The notes beneath the pieces are model-generated. The model was given only the letters and a program-made list of their open reading frames with translations, was not told the DNA's origin and did no database searches. This document shows, one piece after another, positions 25,808 to 34,298 of a stretch of DNA of 64,000 nt; positions within the stretch are counted from its first letter, which is position 1; each line of letters opens with the position of its first letter. The position numbers were made by a program, and so were the translations under genes. Source of the DNA: JBCDJI01 sp964351865 (GTDB lineage: Bacteria > Verrucomicrobiota > Verrucomicrobiia > Methylacidiphilales > JBCBYL01); the NCBI GenBank assembly GCA_964351865.1, contig CAYGPJ010000015.1, positions 18,681-82,680 of the forward strand, written 5' to 3'.

Positions 25808-27817
25808 ATGGATATTTACAAGCACCTTAGCGACTTACGTGAATCCTTGGTCAGTGTTACGCAGAAAACTCGGGAAGAAAATAATAACTCTAAATGTCTG
25901 ATTCAGCAGCATCCTAAACTACCTGCTAATCATAGGACATTAGATACATCCTACCTGAAACGCGCGACAGACTCATTGCACACCATAGTCATCAGTCCGA
26001 CGGAGGTGAACGATAACCATGGAACCGGATTGCTGATCAAGCGACTCTTCACCGACGATAGCCAGGTCCTCCACATTCATTCCCGATCCCAATATGAGTC
26101 AAATACTTTTGGCGCAGATTCCATGCAGATTCAAAGGCAAGAATCGAGAGCAGATTACTATCGAATTTTACTTTCCAGACTTAACCTAGTGAATATTGAA
26201 AGAGTTTTCTGTGTACCCTTTTTCCCTGAGGACTTAAATTTGGCGATTGCCCTTTCCGAATTGTACCACTGCCCTCTCGCCATTTACATCATGGACGATC
26301 AGAATGTGTCCTACCCCTATATCAGTGACCAATTAATGAAAGAGGCACTGGAAAAATCCACGATTCGTTTTGCCATATCCTGTGAAATGAGGAATGCCTA
26401 TGAGGATAAGTATGGATTAAAATTCTATATCCTCCCTCCATTAATCGATAGCAAACTGGTTTGCGACAAACCTGTTGATATTAACCATCTCGTCGAATCG
26501 GCTCAGGGAATTATGCTCGGTAATCTGTGGGATTCCAGATTAATGGAACCACTTAGATCTACGCTCAACCAATCAGGCCTTAAAATTGACTGGTTCGGTA
26601 ACGCCGCAGGTTTGGAATCCATTGAACCAGAATTGTTGGCTGTCGAAGGAATTACATACCGTGGGGTAGTTCCTGAGCACGCTTTGGCGTCTTTGATGAA
26701 AAAATACAGTTTTGGCATTCTGCCGGTCGCTGAAGAAGACCTGGGTGCCCACGACTGGCTGGCTAAATACAGTCTGCCCACGCGTCTGATTACCAGTATC
26801 GCATCAGGCAATCTGCCTATGGTCATCATCGGTTCGCGTAACTCAGCCGCCTCTCTCTTCACCCAAAGATTCAACCTCGGAGAAACCTCCAGGTACGATA
26901 CAAAAGAACTCCAGGATACGGTGGCTGGAATTACGGAACCCCAAAGACAGCAAGCGATACGAAATCAAGCTGCACGCTTATCACATACCTTTTCAAATCA
27001 CTCTGCACAGGACTGGTTGAAATCAAGTATCTCCAATGGATGCCCCAGTTCGAACATCTATGAGAACCTGCTGCATAAATCGGAAGAGAGCTTAAGTTCA
27101 TGGATCGAACCTCCCGTTGCGAGTGATATTCCTCACTATCTACGTGATATGACTCCCGTGTTCTCGCTGATAAAAAGATTGGCCCCACCACTTGATTTTG
27201 TGGTCGATGTCGGCTGCTCTGTCGGAATTTTCTCTTACCTAGCCACTAAGATGCTCAGTACCACTAAACACCCGCTTCGCTGTATTTTGATCGACCCTCA
27301 ACTCAGTGCCTACCGAGCACAAACCGAGTGGTATCTGGATCAACTTCACGAATATGAAACCCATGAAATCGCACTAGCCGACAGGGAGGGGGAAATCCAG
27401 TTCCATGCTACAGATGACATGTACAACAGCAGTATTTTTCGGCCGAGCACACGTTCAACCGACCCGAAAACCGTTCCGATGACTACGCTGGAAAAGCTTT
27501 CCAAGGAATTTCATGTAAAAGGGAAGGGGCTACTGAAAATTGATGTGCAGGGCGCAGAGCATCTTGTTCTGAAAGGTGCCGGCAAGTTCATGCAACATAT
27601 CGATATTGTGATGGTAGAAACCTCATTAAGACCCATTGACCCCGACGTTCCCGATTTCTATGAAATATTCACTCTGATGCGCGAATTAGGTTTCCGCTAT
27701 ATGGATGATTCAGGAGGCTGGAGATCTCCCGCTAATGGCATCAGACTTCAGCAAGACTGCTGGTTCATTCGCGAAAACTTATCATGGTATAAGGAACATT
27801 TTCATTCACCATTCTGA
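25808..27817 (+). CDS. Glycosyltransferase-FkbM methyltransferase fusion
   Basis: About 669 residues with two domains. Residues 1 to about 415 resemble a GT-B glycosyltransferase (FVPxF-type start, MDDQNVSYPYISD, FGILPVAEEDLG, LPTRLITSIASGNLP). From about 440 comes a FkbM-family SAM-dependent methyltransferase (DFVVDVGCSVGIFSYLATKM, KIDVQGAEHLVLKG). One chain may add and O-methylate a sugar. The open frame starts with TTG at 25760; I chose ATG 25808, although neither has a clear ribosome binding site. It overlaps the next open frame, whose likely start lies 8 bases downstream. Confidence 0.72.
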   Translation: MDIYKHLSDLRESLVSVTQKTREENNNSKCLIQQHPKLPANHRTLDTSYLKRATDSLHTIVISPTEVNDNHGTGLLIKRLFTDDSQVLHIHSRSQYESNTFGADSMQIQRQESRADYYRILLSRLNLVNIERVFCVPFFPEDLNLAIALSELYHCPLAIYIMDDQNVSYPYISDQLMKEALEKSTIRFAISCEMRNAYEDKYGLKFYILPPLIDSKLVCDKPVDINHLVESAQGIMLGNLWDSRLMEPLRSTLNQSGLKIDWFGNAAGLESIEPELLAVEGITYRGVVPEHALASLMKKYSFGILPVAEEDLGAHDWLAKYSLPTRLITSIASGNLPMVIIGSRNSAASLFTQRFNLGETSRYDTKELQDTVAGITEPQRQQAIRNQAARLSHTFSNHSAQDWLKSSISNGCPSSNIYENLLHKSEESLSSWIEPPVASDIPHYLRDMTPVFSLIKRLAPPLDFVVDVGCSVGIFSYLATKMLSTTKHPLRCILIDPQLSAYRAQTEWYLDQLHEYETHEIALADREGEIQFHATDDMYNSSIFRPSTRSTDPKTVPMTTLEKLSKEFHVKGKGLLKIDVQGAEHLVLKGAGKFMQHIDIVMVETSLRPIDPDVPDFYEIFTLMRELGFRYMDDSGGWRSPANGIRLQQDCWFIRENLSWYKEHFHSPF

Positions 27818-27824
27818 ACCGGTC

Positions 27825-28850
27825 ATGGATAATTTCATTCTCAGAGCTTTAACCAAATCCCGAGATCGTGTCTATCGGCATTTATTGTGGAATGATGCCA
27901 CCATACTGGATGGCTTGGCGACGATCAGTGAAAATACACGTCTCCGGTCACGTCTCGAAAAACAGCACCACGAGCACCTGTGCCAATTACTTCGCTCCCT
28001 CGACGAGAACCAGAAGGCGAACCATCATCTTTTATCTGAGTTGACTGCTAAATTCTCTGCAGAAAACCATTGGGAGGATAAAAATAAAAACGCCAAGCAC
28101 TTGGAATTCGCGCTGGCAAGTTATCTGATCTCCTGCAAAAAAATTACTGCTGATCCGGTTAATGTGATTGATGTCGGAGCACACCGCGGTCTATTAACCA
28201 GTCTCGTATCGAGGGTGGGGGGAACGGTATGGGCAATAGAACCTCACCCTGAGTTATTCAAAGAGCTTCAAAAAAAATATTGTGATCACCAACAAGTACA
28301 CTGTCTGAATTACGCTCTCTCAGACCATTCCGGGAAAGGCTCACTTTATCTTGTTGCCAATCAGACAGATCAGTTTGAACACTTGGATTTGACTCTATTT
28401 TCGTCCTTAGCAAAACACACTTTACCGGACTTTTTAAAGTTTAAGGATGAAATCTCGGTCAACCTTAGTACTTTAGACGATCTCACTGAACAAAACCAAA
28501 TTCCAGATGACATTTATTTCCTGAAATTGGATGTCGAAGGCTTCGAATGGCAGGTTCTTAACGGAATGAAAAACATCACTCCCGTTGTCGTCTGTCTCGA
28601 ATATTGGAGTTCAGATTTTGTATTTAGAAATTCTCGCAACACCAACACCAATCAGACCATTTTATACATGCAGAATCTAGGTTACTCTCATTTCATAAAC
28701 ATCTACCAGACTCCGGAGATGACTTCTCAAACACACGAAACAGAATTTTCAGATTTCCCTAACAGCTACGGCAACATCTTTTTCTTCCGCCAGTCAGACT
28801 GTTTCGAAAAAGCTCTGGATTGGTGCCAATGCATCCTTAATTCACAATAA
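27825..28850 (+). CDS. FkbM-family methyltransferase
   Basis: About 341 residues. A helical, coiled-coil-like N-terminal 100 residues (RSRLEKQHHEHLCQLLRSLD) precedes a FkbM domain with SAM-binding VIDVGAHRGLLTSLVSRVGG and the downstream FLKLDVEGFEWQVLNGMK. It probably methylates a hydroxyl of a sugar in the glycan. I chose ATG 27825, 8 bases after the fusion gene, because the upstream frame overlaps that gene. Its TAA overlaps the ATG of the next gene by 1 base. Confidence 0.85.
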   Translation: MDNFILRALTKSRDRVYRHLLWNDATILDGLATISENTRLRSRLEKQHHEHLCQLLRSLDENQKANHHLLSELTAKFSAENHWEDKNKNAKHLEFALASYLISCKKITADPVNVIDVGAHRGLLTSLVSRVGGTVWAIEPHPELFKELQKKYCDHQQVHCLNYALSDHSGKGSLYLVANQTDQFEHLDLTLFSSLAKHTLPDFLKFKDEISVNLSTLDDLTEQNQIPDDIYFLKLDVEGFEWQVLNGMKNITPVVVCLEYWSSDFVFRNSRNTNTNQTILYMQNLGYSHFINIYQTPEMTSQTHETEFSDFPNSYGNIFFFRQSDCFEKALDWCQCILNSQ

Positions 28851-29563
28851 TGAACCCTTTCTACCACGACACCGAAATACTTAAAAATTTAAGTCGATTA
28901 GGCTTCCAGCCGAAATGCATCTATGACATCGGAGCTTCTAATGGCTGCTGGTCTTATGAATGTGCGCCCATTTATCCCCATGCCTGCTACTACCTCTTTG
29001 AACCTCTCAGTGCCAACTACACAGATCTCGACTCTACTTTAGAGCATTTGAAATCTCACACCGGCGGAGCGCACTTGTTTAATGTCGCTGTGGGAAAAGA
29101 GAATTGCCAATCCAGCAACTTCTATCTCAGCACCAGCGCGGCTGGCGCCGTCGGTAGCACCTCGATACTGACCCAGGAAACCCAGAATTTCGAAACTCTC
29201 AAGATCCCTCTATATTCGTTAGACCAGCTTAGAAAAGAAAAAGCTCTACCTCACCCTGACATGATAAAAATGGACATCCAGGGAGGTGAACTTAGTGCCT
29301 TACAAGGGGCAGAACATGCCCTCCAGAACTGCACTGTCCTGTTACTGGAAACCTGGATTGCCAGAGGCTACGGAGCTACAACCCCCCTGTTCATAGAAGT
29401 AGTACAGTGGCTGGCAAAACAGGACTTTTATATTTTCGATTTTGCGGGCCAATACAGATACGGTGACGCTTCCGTGCTCATCAGTCAGGATGTCTTCTTT
29501 GTTCGATCACAAAGTACTCTAGGCACTCGACTCAATCAGGAATTCCATGATCGCAGGTTTTAA
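28850..29563 (+). CDS. FkbM-family methyltransferase
   Basis: A 237-residue single-domain SAM-dependent methyltransferase. The SAM loop is IYDIGASNGCWSYECAPIYP, with MIKMDIQGGELSALQGAEHA downstream, both typical of FkbM. It is the third FkbM domain in a row, so several hydroxyls of the glycan are probably methylated. Its ATG begins within the TAA of the preceding gene (28848-28852), so translation is coupled. It is convergent with wzt copy 2, overlapping its end by 4 bases. Confidence 0.87.
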   Translation: MNPFYHDTEILKNLSRLGFQPKCIYDIGASNGCWSYECAPIYPHACYYLFEPLSANYTDLDSTLEHLKSHTGGAHLFNVAVGKENCQSSNFYLSTSAAGAVGSTSILTQETQNFETLKIPLYSLDQLRKEKALPHPDMIKMDIQGGELSALQGAEHALQNCTVLLLETWIARGYGATTPLFIEVVQWLAKQDFYIFDFAGQYRYGDASVLISQDVFFVRSQSTLGTRLNQEFHDRRF

Positions 29564-30894
29564 TCTCCTAACGTAAGATTTCTGCATACATATTCCGGGC
29601 CAAACATTCCGTGAAAAGGCAGCTTACCGTCCACCTCGTTCCACACTATCTGAAGCGGTCCTATCCAGGGTGATTCAAACCTCTCACTTACCAGGCGGTT
29701 CACTTCACCATTTACATTGTTGAGAATAGCAACAAAACAACAGCTATATTCACCCGGGTGTAGCGAACACTTCCAGTCAAATTCGACGACCGTCTCCCTC
29801 GCTCCATTTCCAAGCACACGATAAGTTCCTGCTTCATGACTTCCCAGTTCTACGACCAATTGACCCATACTGTTTTTTATTCTGCAACAAAGGATAAAAT
29901 ATTCATTTAATTTCCCTAGAAAATGCACCCGAAAACGTATCCGCTCATTCACTGTCGTAAACCGAGTGGGTTTGCCCGCATGACTATACAGACTCACCTG
30001 GGTAATTTTGACCAGGCTATTTCCAACATTTTCCTGATCCTCATTTTTCCAGAAATAATCCTCGTTTATAGGCTCGCTGATATGTTGATTTCCCCTCTCT
30101 TCGCCGGGAATAATTTCGTTCTCCGTAAAATCACTTTTCAATAAATGATAATAGTGAATCGCTTTAATTACGTCGCCATAATACACTTGGCTGCCGCCAT
30201 TCAAAAAAATGGCTTTTTGACAATAATTCTTAATGGCACCTGTATCATGCGAGACCAGGATAAGTGCCATTCCCTGCGCTTGTAATGCCTTCACCCGTTC
30301 GGCACATTTTTGCTGAAAGAATACATCACCTACTGCCAGAATTTCATCAATCAGCAGAATATCGAGCTTGATCGATGTTTGTATCGCGAAGGCCAGACGT
30401 AAGACCATTCCCTGAGAGTACGTCTTGATCGGTTGATCCATTGCGTGTTCCAACTCTGCAAATGCAATAATCTCCGGTTCCAGCCGTTTTGCTTCCTTAC
30501 GGGATACACCAAGCAAAGACAGCGCCATTCTTAGATTTTCATTTCCTGTAAAATCCGAATGAAACCCGGAGCCTAATTCAAGTAGCGCTCCAATACGGCC
30601 TTTCAGCACTCTCGTTCCACTCGTCGCTTGCAATGTCCCGGCAAGAATTTCTAATAACGTAGATTTCCCCGATCCATTACGACCAATAATCCCAATGCTT
30701 TCACCACGATTTAGCGTAAATGAAACCCCTTTTAGAGCTTCAATGTGACGGCTGCCATTGGCATTACTTTTTTCTTTCGAACCGGGTAAACAAGATGCTA
30801 TGGCCTGAGCTACCCGCTTGAATGGAGACGACCAAAGGACATATGTTTTGGTTATGCCTTCTACCGAAAGTAGCTGCGAATCATTCACCATCAC
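29560..30894 (-). CDS. wzt: ABC transporter ATP-binding protein, Wzt type (copy 2)
   Basis: A 444-residue paralogue of 20626-21990: Walker A GIIGRNGSGKSTLL, signature YSQGMVLRLAFA, Walker B ILLIDEILAVGD, H-loop LVSHDTGAI. It has a C-terminal Wzt_C-like domain ending KLPFHGMFGPEYVC. The nucleotide-binding half is nearly the same as copy 1, while the residues after about 280 diverge more. It lies 11 bases downstream of the single Wzm permease gene (30906-31745), so it is the likely partner of that permease. Confidence 0.92.
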   Translation of the reverse strand: MMVNDSQLLSVEGITKTYVLWSSPFKRVAQAIASCLPGSKEKSNANGSRHIEALKGVSFTLNRGESIGIIGRNGSGKSTLLEILAGTLQATSGTRVLKGRIGALLELGSGFHSDFTGNENLRMALSLLGVSRKEAKRLEPEIIAFAELEHAMDQPIKTYSQGMVLRLAFAIQTSIKLDILLIDEILAVGDVFFQQKCAERVKALQAQGMALILVSHDTGAIKNYCQKAIFLNGGSQVYYGDVIKAIHYYHLLKSDFTENEIIPGEERGNQHISEPINEDYFWKNEDQENVGNSLVKITQVSLYSHAGKPTRFTTVNERIRFRVHFLGKLNEYFILCCRIKNSMGQLVVELGSHEAGTYRVLGNGARETVVEFDWKCSLHPGEYSCCFVAILNNVNGEVNRLVSERFESPWIGPLQIVWNEVDGKLPFHGMFGPEYVCRNLTLGD

Positions 30895-30905
30895 TACTCA
30901 ATACC

Positions 30906-31745
30906 TCAGAGCGACTCGGCAAACTGCCTTTTCACCAAATTAAAAAACACGTAGCACAGCCCTGCAAATAAACTGGCCACCACTAGTGCCGCCAACTGAT
31001 GTCCCCAATCGGGATTCATCCCCCAAATAAGCACTTTCCGGCATTCATAAACCGCAAATCCTAGCGGATTATACTCTACCAGCGGTCTGAGAAAATCTGG
31101 CACTCGCTCAATCGAATAAAATATCGCGCTGGCGTACAAGAAAAACATCCTCAGCGGCGTCACAAATACCACCAGGTCTCGAAAAAATACACCAATCGCT
31201 GAAAACAACCACCCGACTCCCACCGCAAATAGAAAGAATGGAATCAATAGCATGGGTATCCAGCATGCAGACCAAGGAATCACACCTTTCAAACCCAGCA
31301 TGACCATAAATAATATCGCCAGATTCAGTAACATCTGAACCGCTGCCGCACAGATCGTTGACAACGGAAGAATTTCCAGTGGGAAGATGACTTTTTTTAC
31401 AAAGCCAGGTTGGGTAACCAGCAAGGTGGGGCTCCGCGCCATGCATTCTGCCAGAAACTGATACAGCACAATTCCCAGATACAAACCGATCACAAAAGTA
31501 ATTTGATCTTCTTCCCCACTGGCCTTGAGTTTTGACTGAAAGATAACACCAAAAATAACGGTGAAAATGGCAAGCGTCATTAACGGTTCCAGCAACGTCA
31601 ACAACACTCCAAAATACGAATGCTTATACTGGCTTTTAATAGAGCGGATAGTGAATTGTTCCAGCAGATTCCAACGCTTCGCTAACTCAGAAGACCTGAT
31701 AGGGTTACTAGCTTTATTCATAGCCGTTTTCAAAGCTTTCCCCAA
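30906..31745 (-). CDS. wzm: ABC-2 type polysaccharide export permease, Wzm type
   Basis: A 279-residue integral membrane protein with about six transmembrane helices. The N-terminal cytoplasmic part (LEQFTIRSIKSQYKHSYFGV) and the inner-membrane core (SPTLLVTQPGFVKKVIFPLE) fit Wzm, the channel half of O-antigen and capsule ABC exporters. It pairs with the downstream Wzt ATPase; copy 1 of Wzt, 9 kb away, could compete for the same permease. Start is ATG 31745; ATG 31721 is an alternative. The promoter is probably in the AT-rich spacer 31746-32010. Confidence 0.9.
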   Translation of the reverse strand: MGKALKTAMNKASNPIRSSELAKRWNLLEQFTIRSIKSQYKHSYFGVLLTLLEPLMTLAIFTVIFGVIFQSKLKASGEEDQITFVIGLYLGIVLYQFLAECMARSPTLLVTQPGFVKKVIFPLEILPLSTICAAAVQMLLNLAILFMVMLGLKGVIPWSACWIPMLLIPFFLFAVGVGWLFSAIGVFFRDLVVFVTPLRMFFLYASAIFYSIERVPDFLRPLVEYNPLGFAVYECRKVLIWGMNPDWGHQLAALVVASLFAGLCYVFFNLVKRQFAESL

Positions 31746-32010
31746 AAAAGTAAAACGCCTATAAACCCTGGGCCGCCCACTTTTGTCTGAGTCCTAAAAT
31801 GGACTGGTAGTGTTATTGCTCCCTCAATTAATTTGATCATGCGGATAAACTATAGCCACTCTGGGACGTTTAAAATCCAAATTCTCATTAGTTCTCTAAA
31901 ACTCGATAAAGCTCAGATTATAACTGCTCAGCATTCCAGTTTTACATTTGTCAAATAACAGATTGCCTAAGAGTATACTCTTTAAACTCTTACTTACTCC
32001 TATAACGAAA

Positions 32011-32679
32011 ATGATACCATCCCCTATACCAGCAACCGCTAAAGTTTCCGTCCTGACCGGCGAAAAAATCATCGAAATTCGTGAATTCCCCATCCCAGAT
32101 ATCGGAAATGATGAACTACTGATTGAGGTCGAAGGTTGCGGTCCTATCGGTCTTATGATGATTGCCACTCTGATGGCTAACGGGGTTCGAAACATTATCG
32201 CCGTAGACAGCGTTCCACAACGGCTGGATATGGCTCGTAAAATGGGGGCTACTCAAACCTTGGATATCACTCAATCCGACTTATCCGGGCGGGTTGCCCA
32301 AATCAACGCGTGGACCGGCTCTCGAGGCGGCGTCGATTTTGCCGTGCAGTGTACCGGCATTCCCGCTGCACAGTCTGACATCTGGAAATATATCCGGCGA
32401 GGAGGTGGACTCTGCGAAGTCGGATTCTTCATGGATAACGGTAAATGCACCATCAACCCACACGAAGATCTATGTAAAAAAGAAATCACCGTCGTTGGTT
32501 CCTGGGTCTACACCCCGGAAGAATACCCGGCAGCCATCGGGTTGATTGAACAGTGCCAACGGATCGGCATTCCTCTCGAAGATCTCGTGACTGCTACCTA
32601 TCCACTGGATGAGATTAATCAGGCGATGCAAGACAACATCGAGATGAAAGGCATTAAGCTGGCCATCTTACCTCGCTAG
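32011..32679 (+). CDS. Internally deleted zinc-type alcohol dehydrogenase (MDR)
   Basis: About 222 residues against about 350 for family members. The N-terminal beta strand region (IEIREFPIPDIGNDELLIEV) runs directly into the Rossmann domain (GPIGLMMIATLMANGVRNII). At residues 42-44 the sequence GCG would normally start the GCGVCGTD zinc motif but instead reads GCGPIGLM. About 125 residues carrying the catalytic zinc ligands and structural zinc loop are missing, while the reading frame is kept. The NAD(P)-binding half is intact. Probably a non-functional remnant, or an odd short protein. Start is ATG 32011. Confidence 0.75.
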   Translation: MIPSPIPATAKVSVLTGEKIIEIREFPIPDIGNDELLIEVEGCGPIGLMMIATLMANGVRNIIAVDSVPQRLDMARKMGATQTLDITQSDLSGRVAQINAWTGSRGGVDFAVQCTGIPAAQSDIWKYIRRGGGLCEVGFFMDNGKCTINPHEDLCKKEITVVGSWVYTPEEYPAAIGLIEQCQRIGIPLEDLVTATYPLDEINQAMQDNIEMKGIKLAILPR

Positions 32680-32683
32680 CTTT

Positions 32684-33535
32684 TCAGCCTCGCTGGCGGC
32701 AGTAGAAATGCCGCGCGCATAGTGCTGTAACATAGATCAGACCCGCCAGCAGTATCGAAACCGGACCGGCTGGCAAATCCAGTCCGTAGCTTAGCCACAA
32801 TCCTCCACTCACCGCCGCGGCACACAGCACTCCAGCCCAGAGCATCATCGACCAGATACGGCGAACAAAAAGTGACGCGGTGGCGGACGGCACTACCAGT
32901 AAGGCAATGACCAGCACCACCCCAAGAATCTGCACCATCAGGATAATCGAAAGGGTAGTTAAAAACAGTAGCAGGAATTTCATCCGAAAAACTGGCTGGC
33001 CGGAAATTTTGGCATAGTGTTCATCAAAACAAACCGAAAGTAATGGATTGTGGAAGCAAAGCATTAGCGATCCGATTACCAGGTTCAATCCTACCAATAA
33101 AACCAGATCATTGAAGCGGATCAGCAGAATGTTCCCAAAGAGATAACTCATCGGGTCCACATACTGCGGTGTTTTGGCAAAAAAGAGTAGTCCTATGGCC
33201 ATGCCTCCTGCCCATAAAAAACTGATCCACGTATCCTCGCGTTCCTGTGCATAGGTCGTAATCCAGGTGAGCAGCAGGGCCGCCCCCGTGCCCACCACCA
33301 GTGCCCCCCAGAGCGGTGACAACCATCCCCACCCGAGAGCCGACTGCAGAAACAGGGCTCCCCCGACTCCTGCCAGAGTACAGTGAGAAATCGCCCCCGC
33401 TAATCCGGATATCTTACGGGTAACCACCAGTGATCCTACCGCACCAAATGCTGGGGATGCCAGTAAGCCAGCCAAAAGGGCATAGCGCAAAAATCGACCA
33501 TGCTCAGCGGTCAGCACCTCAAAAAACTCAGTCAT
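32684..33535 (-). CDS. znuB: Metal ABC transporter permease (ZnuB-like)
   Basis: A 283-residue polytopic membrane protein of the ABC-3 permease family, with about eight hydrophobic helices. Family-like features are the GSLVVTRKISGLAGAISHCTLAG cytoplasmic coupling region and VQILGVVLVIALLVVPSA. It forms the channel for zinc or manganese import with the ATPase and binding protein upstream. It overlaps the ATPase gene by 8 bases (33528-33535). The substrate cannot be read from sequence; zinc is favoured by ZnuA features. Confidence 0.88.
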   Translation of the reverse strand: MTEFFEVLTAEHGRFLRYALLAGLLASPAFGAVGSLVVTRKISGLAGAISHCTLAGVGGALFLQSALGWGWLSPLWGALVVGTGAALLLTWITTYAQEREDTWISFLWAGGMAIGLLFFAKTPQYVDPMSYLFGNILLIRFNDLVLLVGLNLVIGSLMLCFHNPLLSVCFDEHYAKISGQPVFRMKFLLLFLTTLSIILMVQILGVVLVIALLVVPSATASLFVRRIWSMMLWAGVLCAAAVSGGLWLSYGLDLPAGPVSILLAGLIYVTALCARHFYCRQRG

Positions 33536-34286
33536 GCCGATGCTCCGCTTGTGGCAGATGTTGTCCGTGTACGACCCGTCTTACGGGAGCACCAAAAAGA
33601 TGCTCGGCATGGCTGTCAGAAAATTCTTCCGTAGGATGGATGTCTACATGCCCGTGCACACACACCACCCGCTTCACCAGTGAAGTCACAAACTCCATGT
33701 CATGCGAGACCAATACACAAGTCACTTTTTGGCGCAATGCACTTAACGCCTCATGCAGGGCCCTCGCATTGCCCGGATCAATACTTGCCGTCGGCTCGTC
33801 GAGCAACAATAGCTTCGGTTTTCTAGCTAAAGCACGAGCCAGCAGGACCCGTTGTCTTTGCCCCCCTGACAGGTCAGCAAATAATTGTCCCCCCAGATCC
33901 TGCACCCCGGCCAGTTCCATGGATTCCTCTGCAATCCTGCGATCCTCTTTACTGAAAAAGCCCATCGTTGCACGCGACATCAGCACCACTTCACGGGCAC
34001 TGACTGGGAATTTGGCATCAAATACGGCGTGCTGTGGCACATAACCCATCAGTCCTCGACTCCGCTCCGGCGATTTTCCGAAGATTTTAATATCCCCGTG
34101 CACTGCCTCCAGATCTCCCAGCAGTAATCGAAGCAGTGTCGTCTTCCCTCCTCCGTTGGGTCCTACCAGACAAAGTAACTCACCCTCTGTGACATCCAGA
34201 TCCACATGGCTCAATACTTCCCGCTCACTTCCGGGATAACGGAAACTCAGATGGTGGATACAGATGGCGGGGATACTCATAAACAA
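33528..34286 (-). CDS. znuC: Metal ABC transporter ATP-binding protein (ZnuC-like)
   Basis: A 252-residue ATPase with Walker A LVGPNGGGKTTLLRLL, Q-loop VPQHAVFDAKFP, signature LSGGQRQRVLLARALA, Walker B LLLLDEPTASID and H-loop LVSHD. The C-terminus has several histidines (VHGHVDIH, VHGQHLPQAEHRHD), as often found in zinc-transport ATPases. It is encoded between the permease and the binding protein in one operon (34299 to 32684), with a gap of 12 bases to znuA. Confidence 0.92.
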   Translation of the reverse strand: MFMSIPAICIHHLSFRYPGSEREVLSHVDLDVTEGELLCLVGPNGGGKTTLLRLLLGDLEAVHGDIKIFGKSPERSRGLMGYVPQHAVFDAKFPVSAREVVLMSRATMGFFSKEDRRIAEESMELAGVQDLGGQLFADLSGGQRQRVLLARALARKPKLLLLDEPTASIDPGNARALHEALSALRQKVTCVLVSHDMEFVTSLVKRVVCVHGHVDIHPTEEFSDSHAEHLFGAPVRRVVHGQHLPQAEHRHD

Positions 34287-34298
34287 GAGTGATAAATC

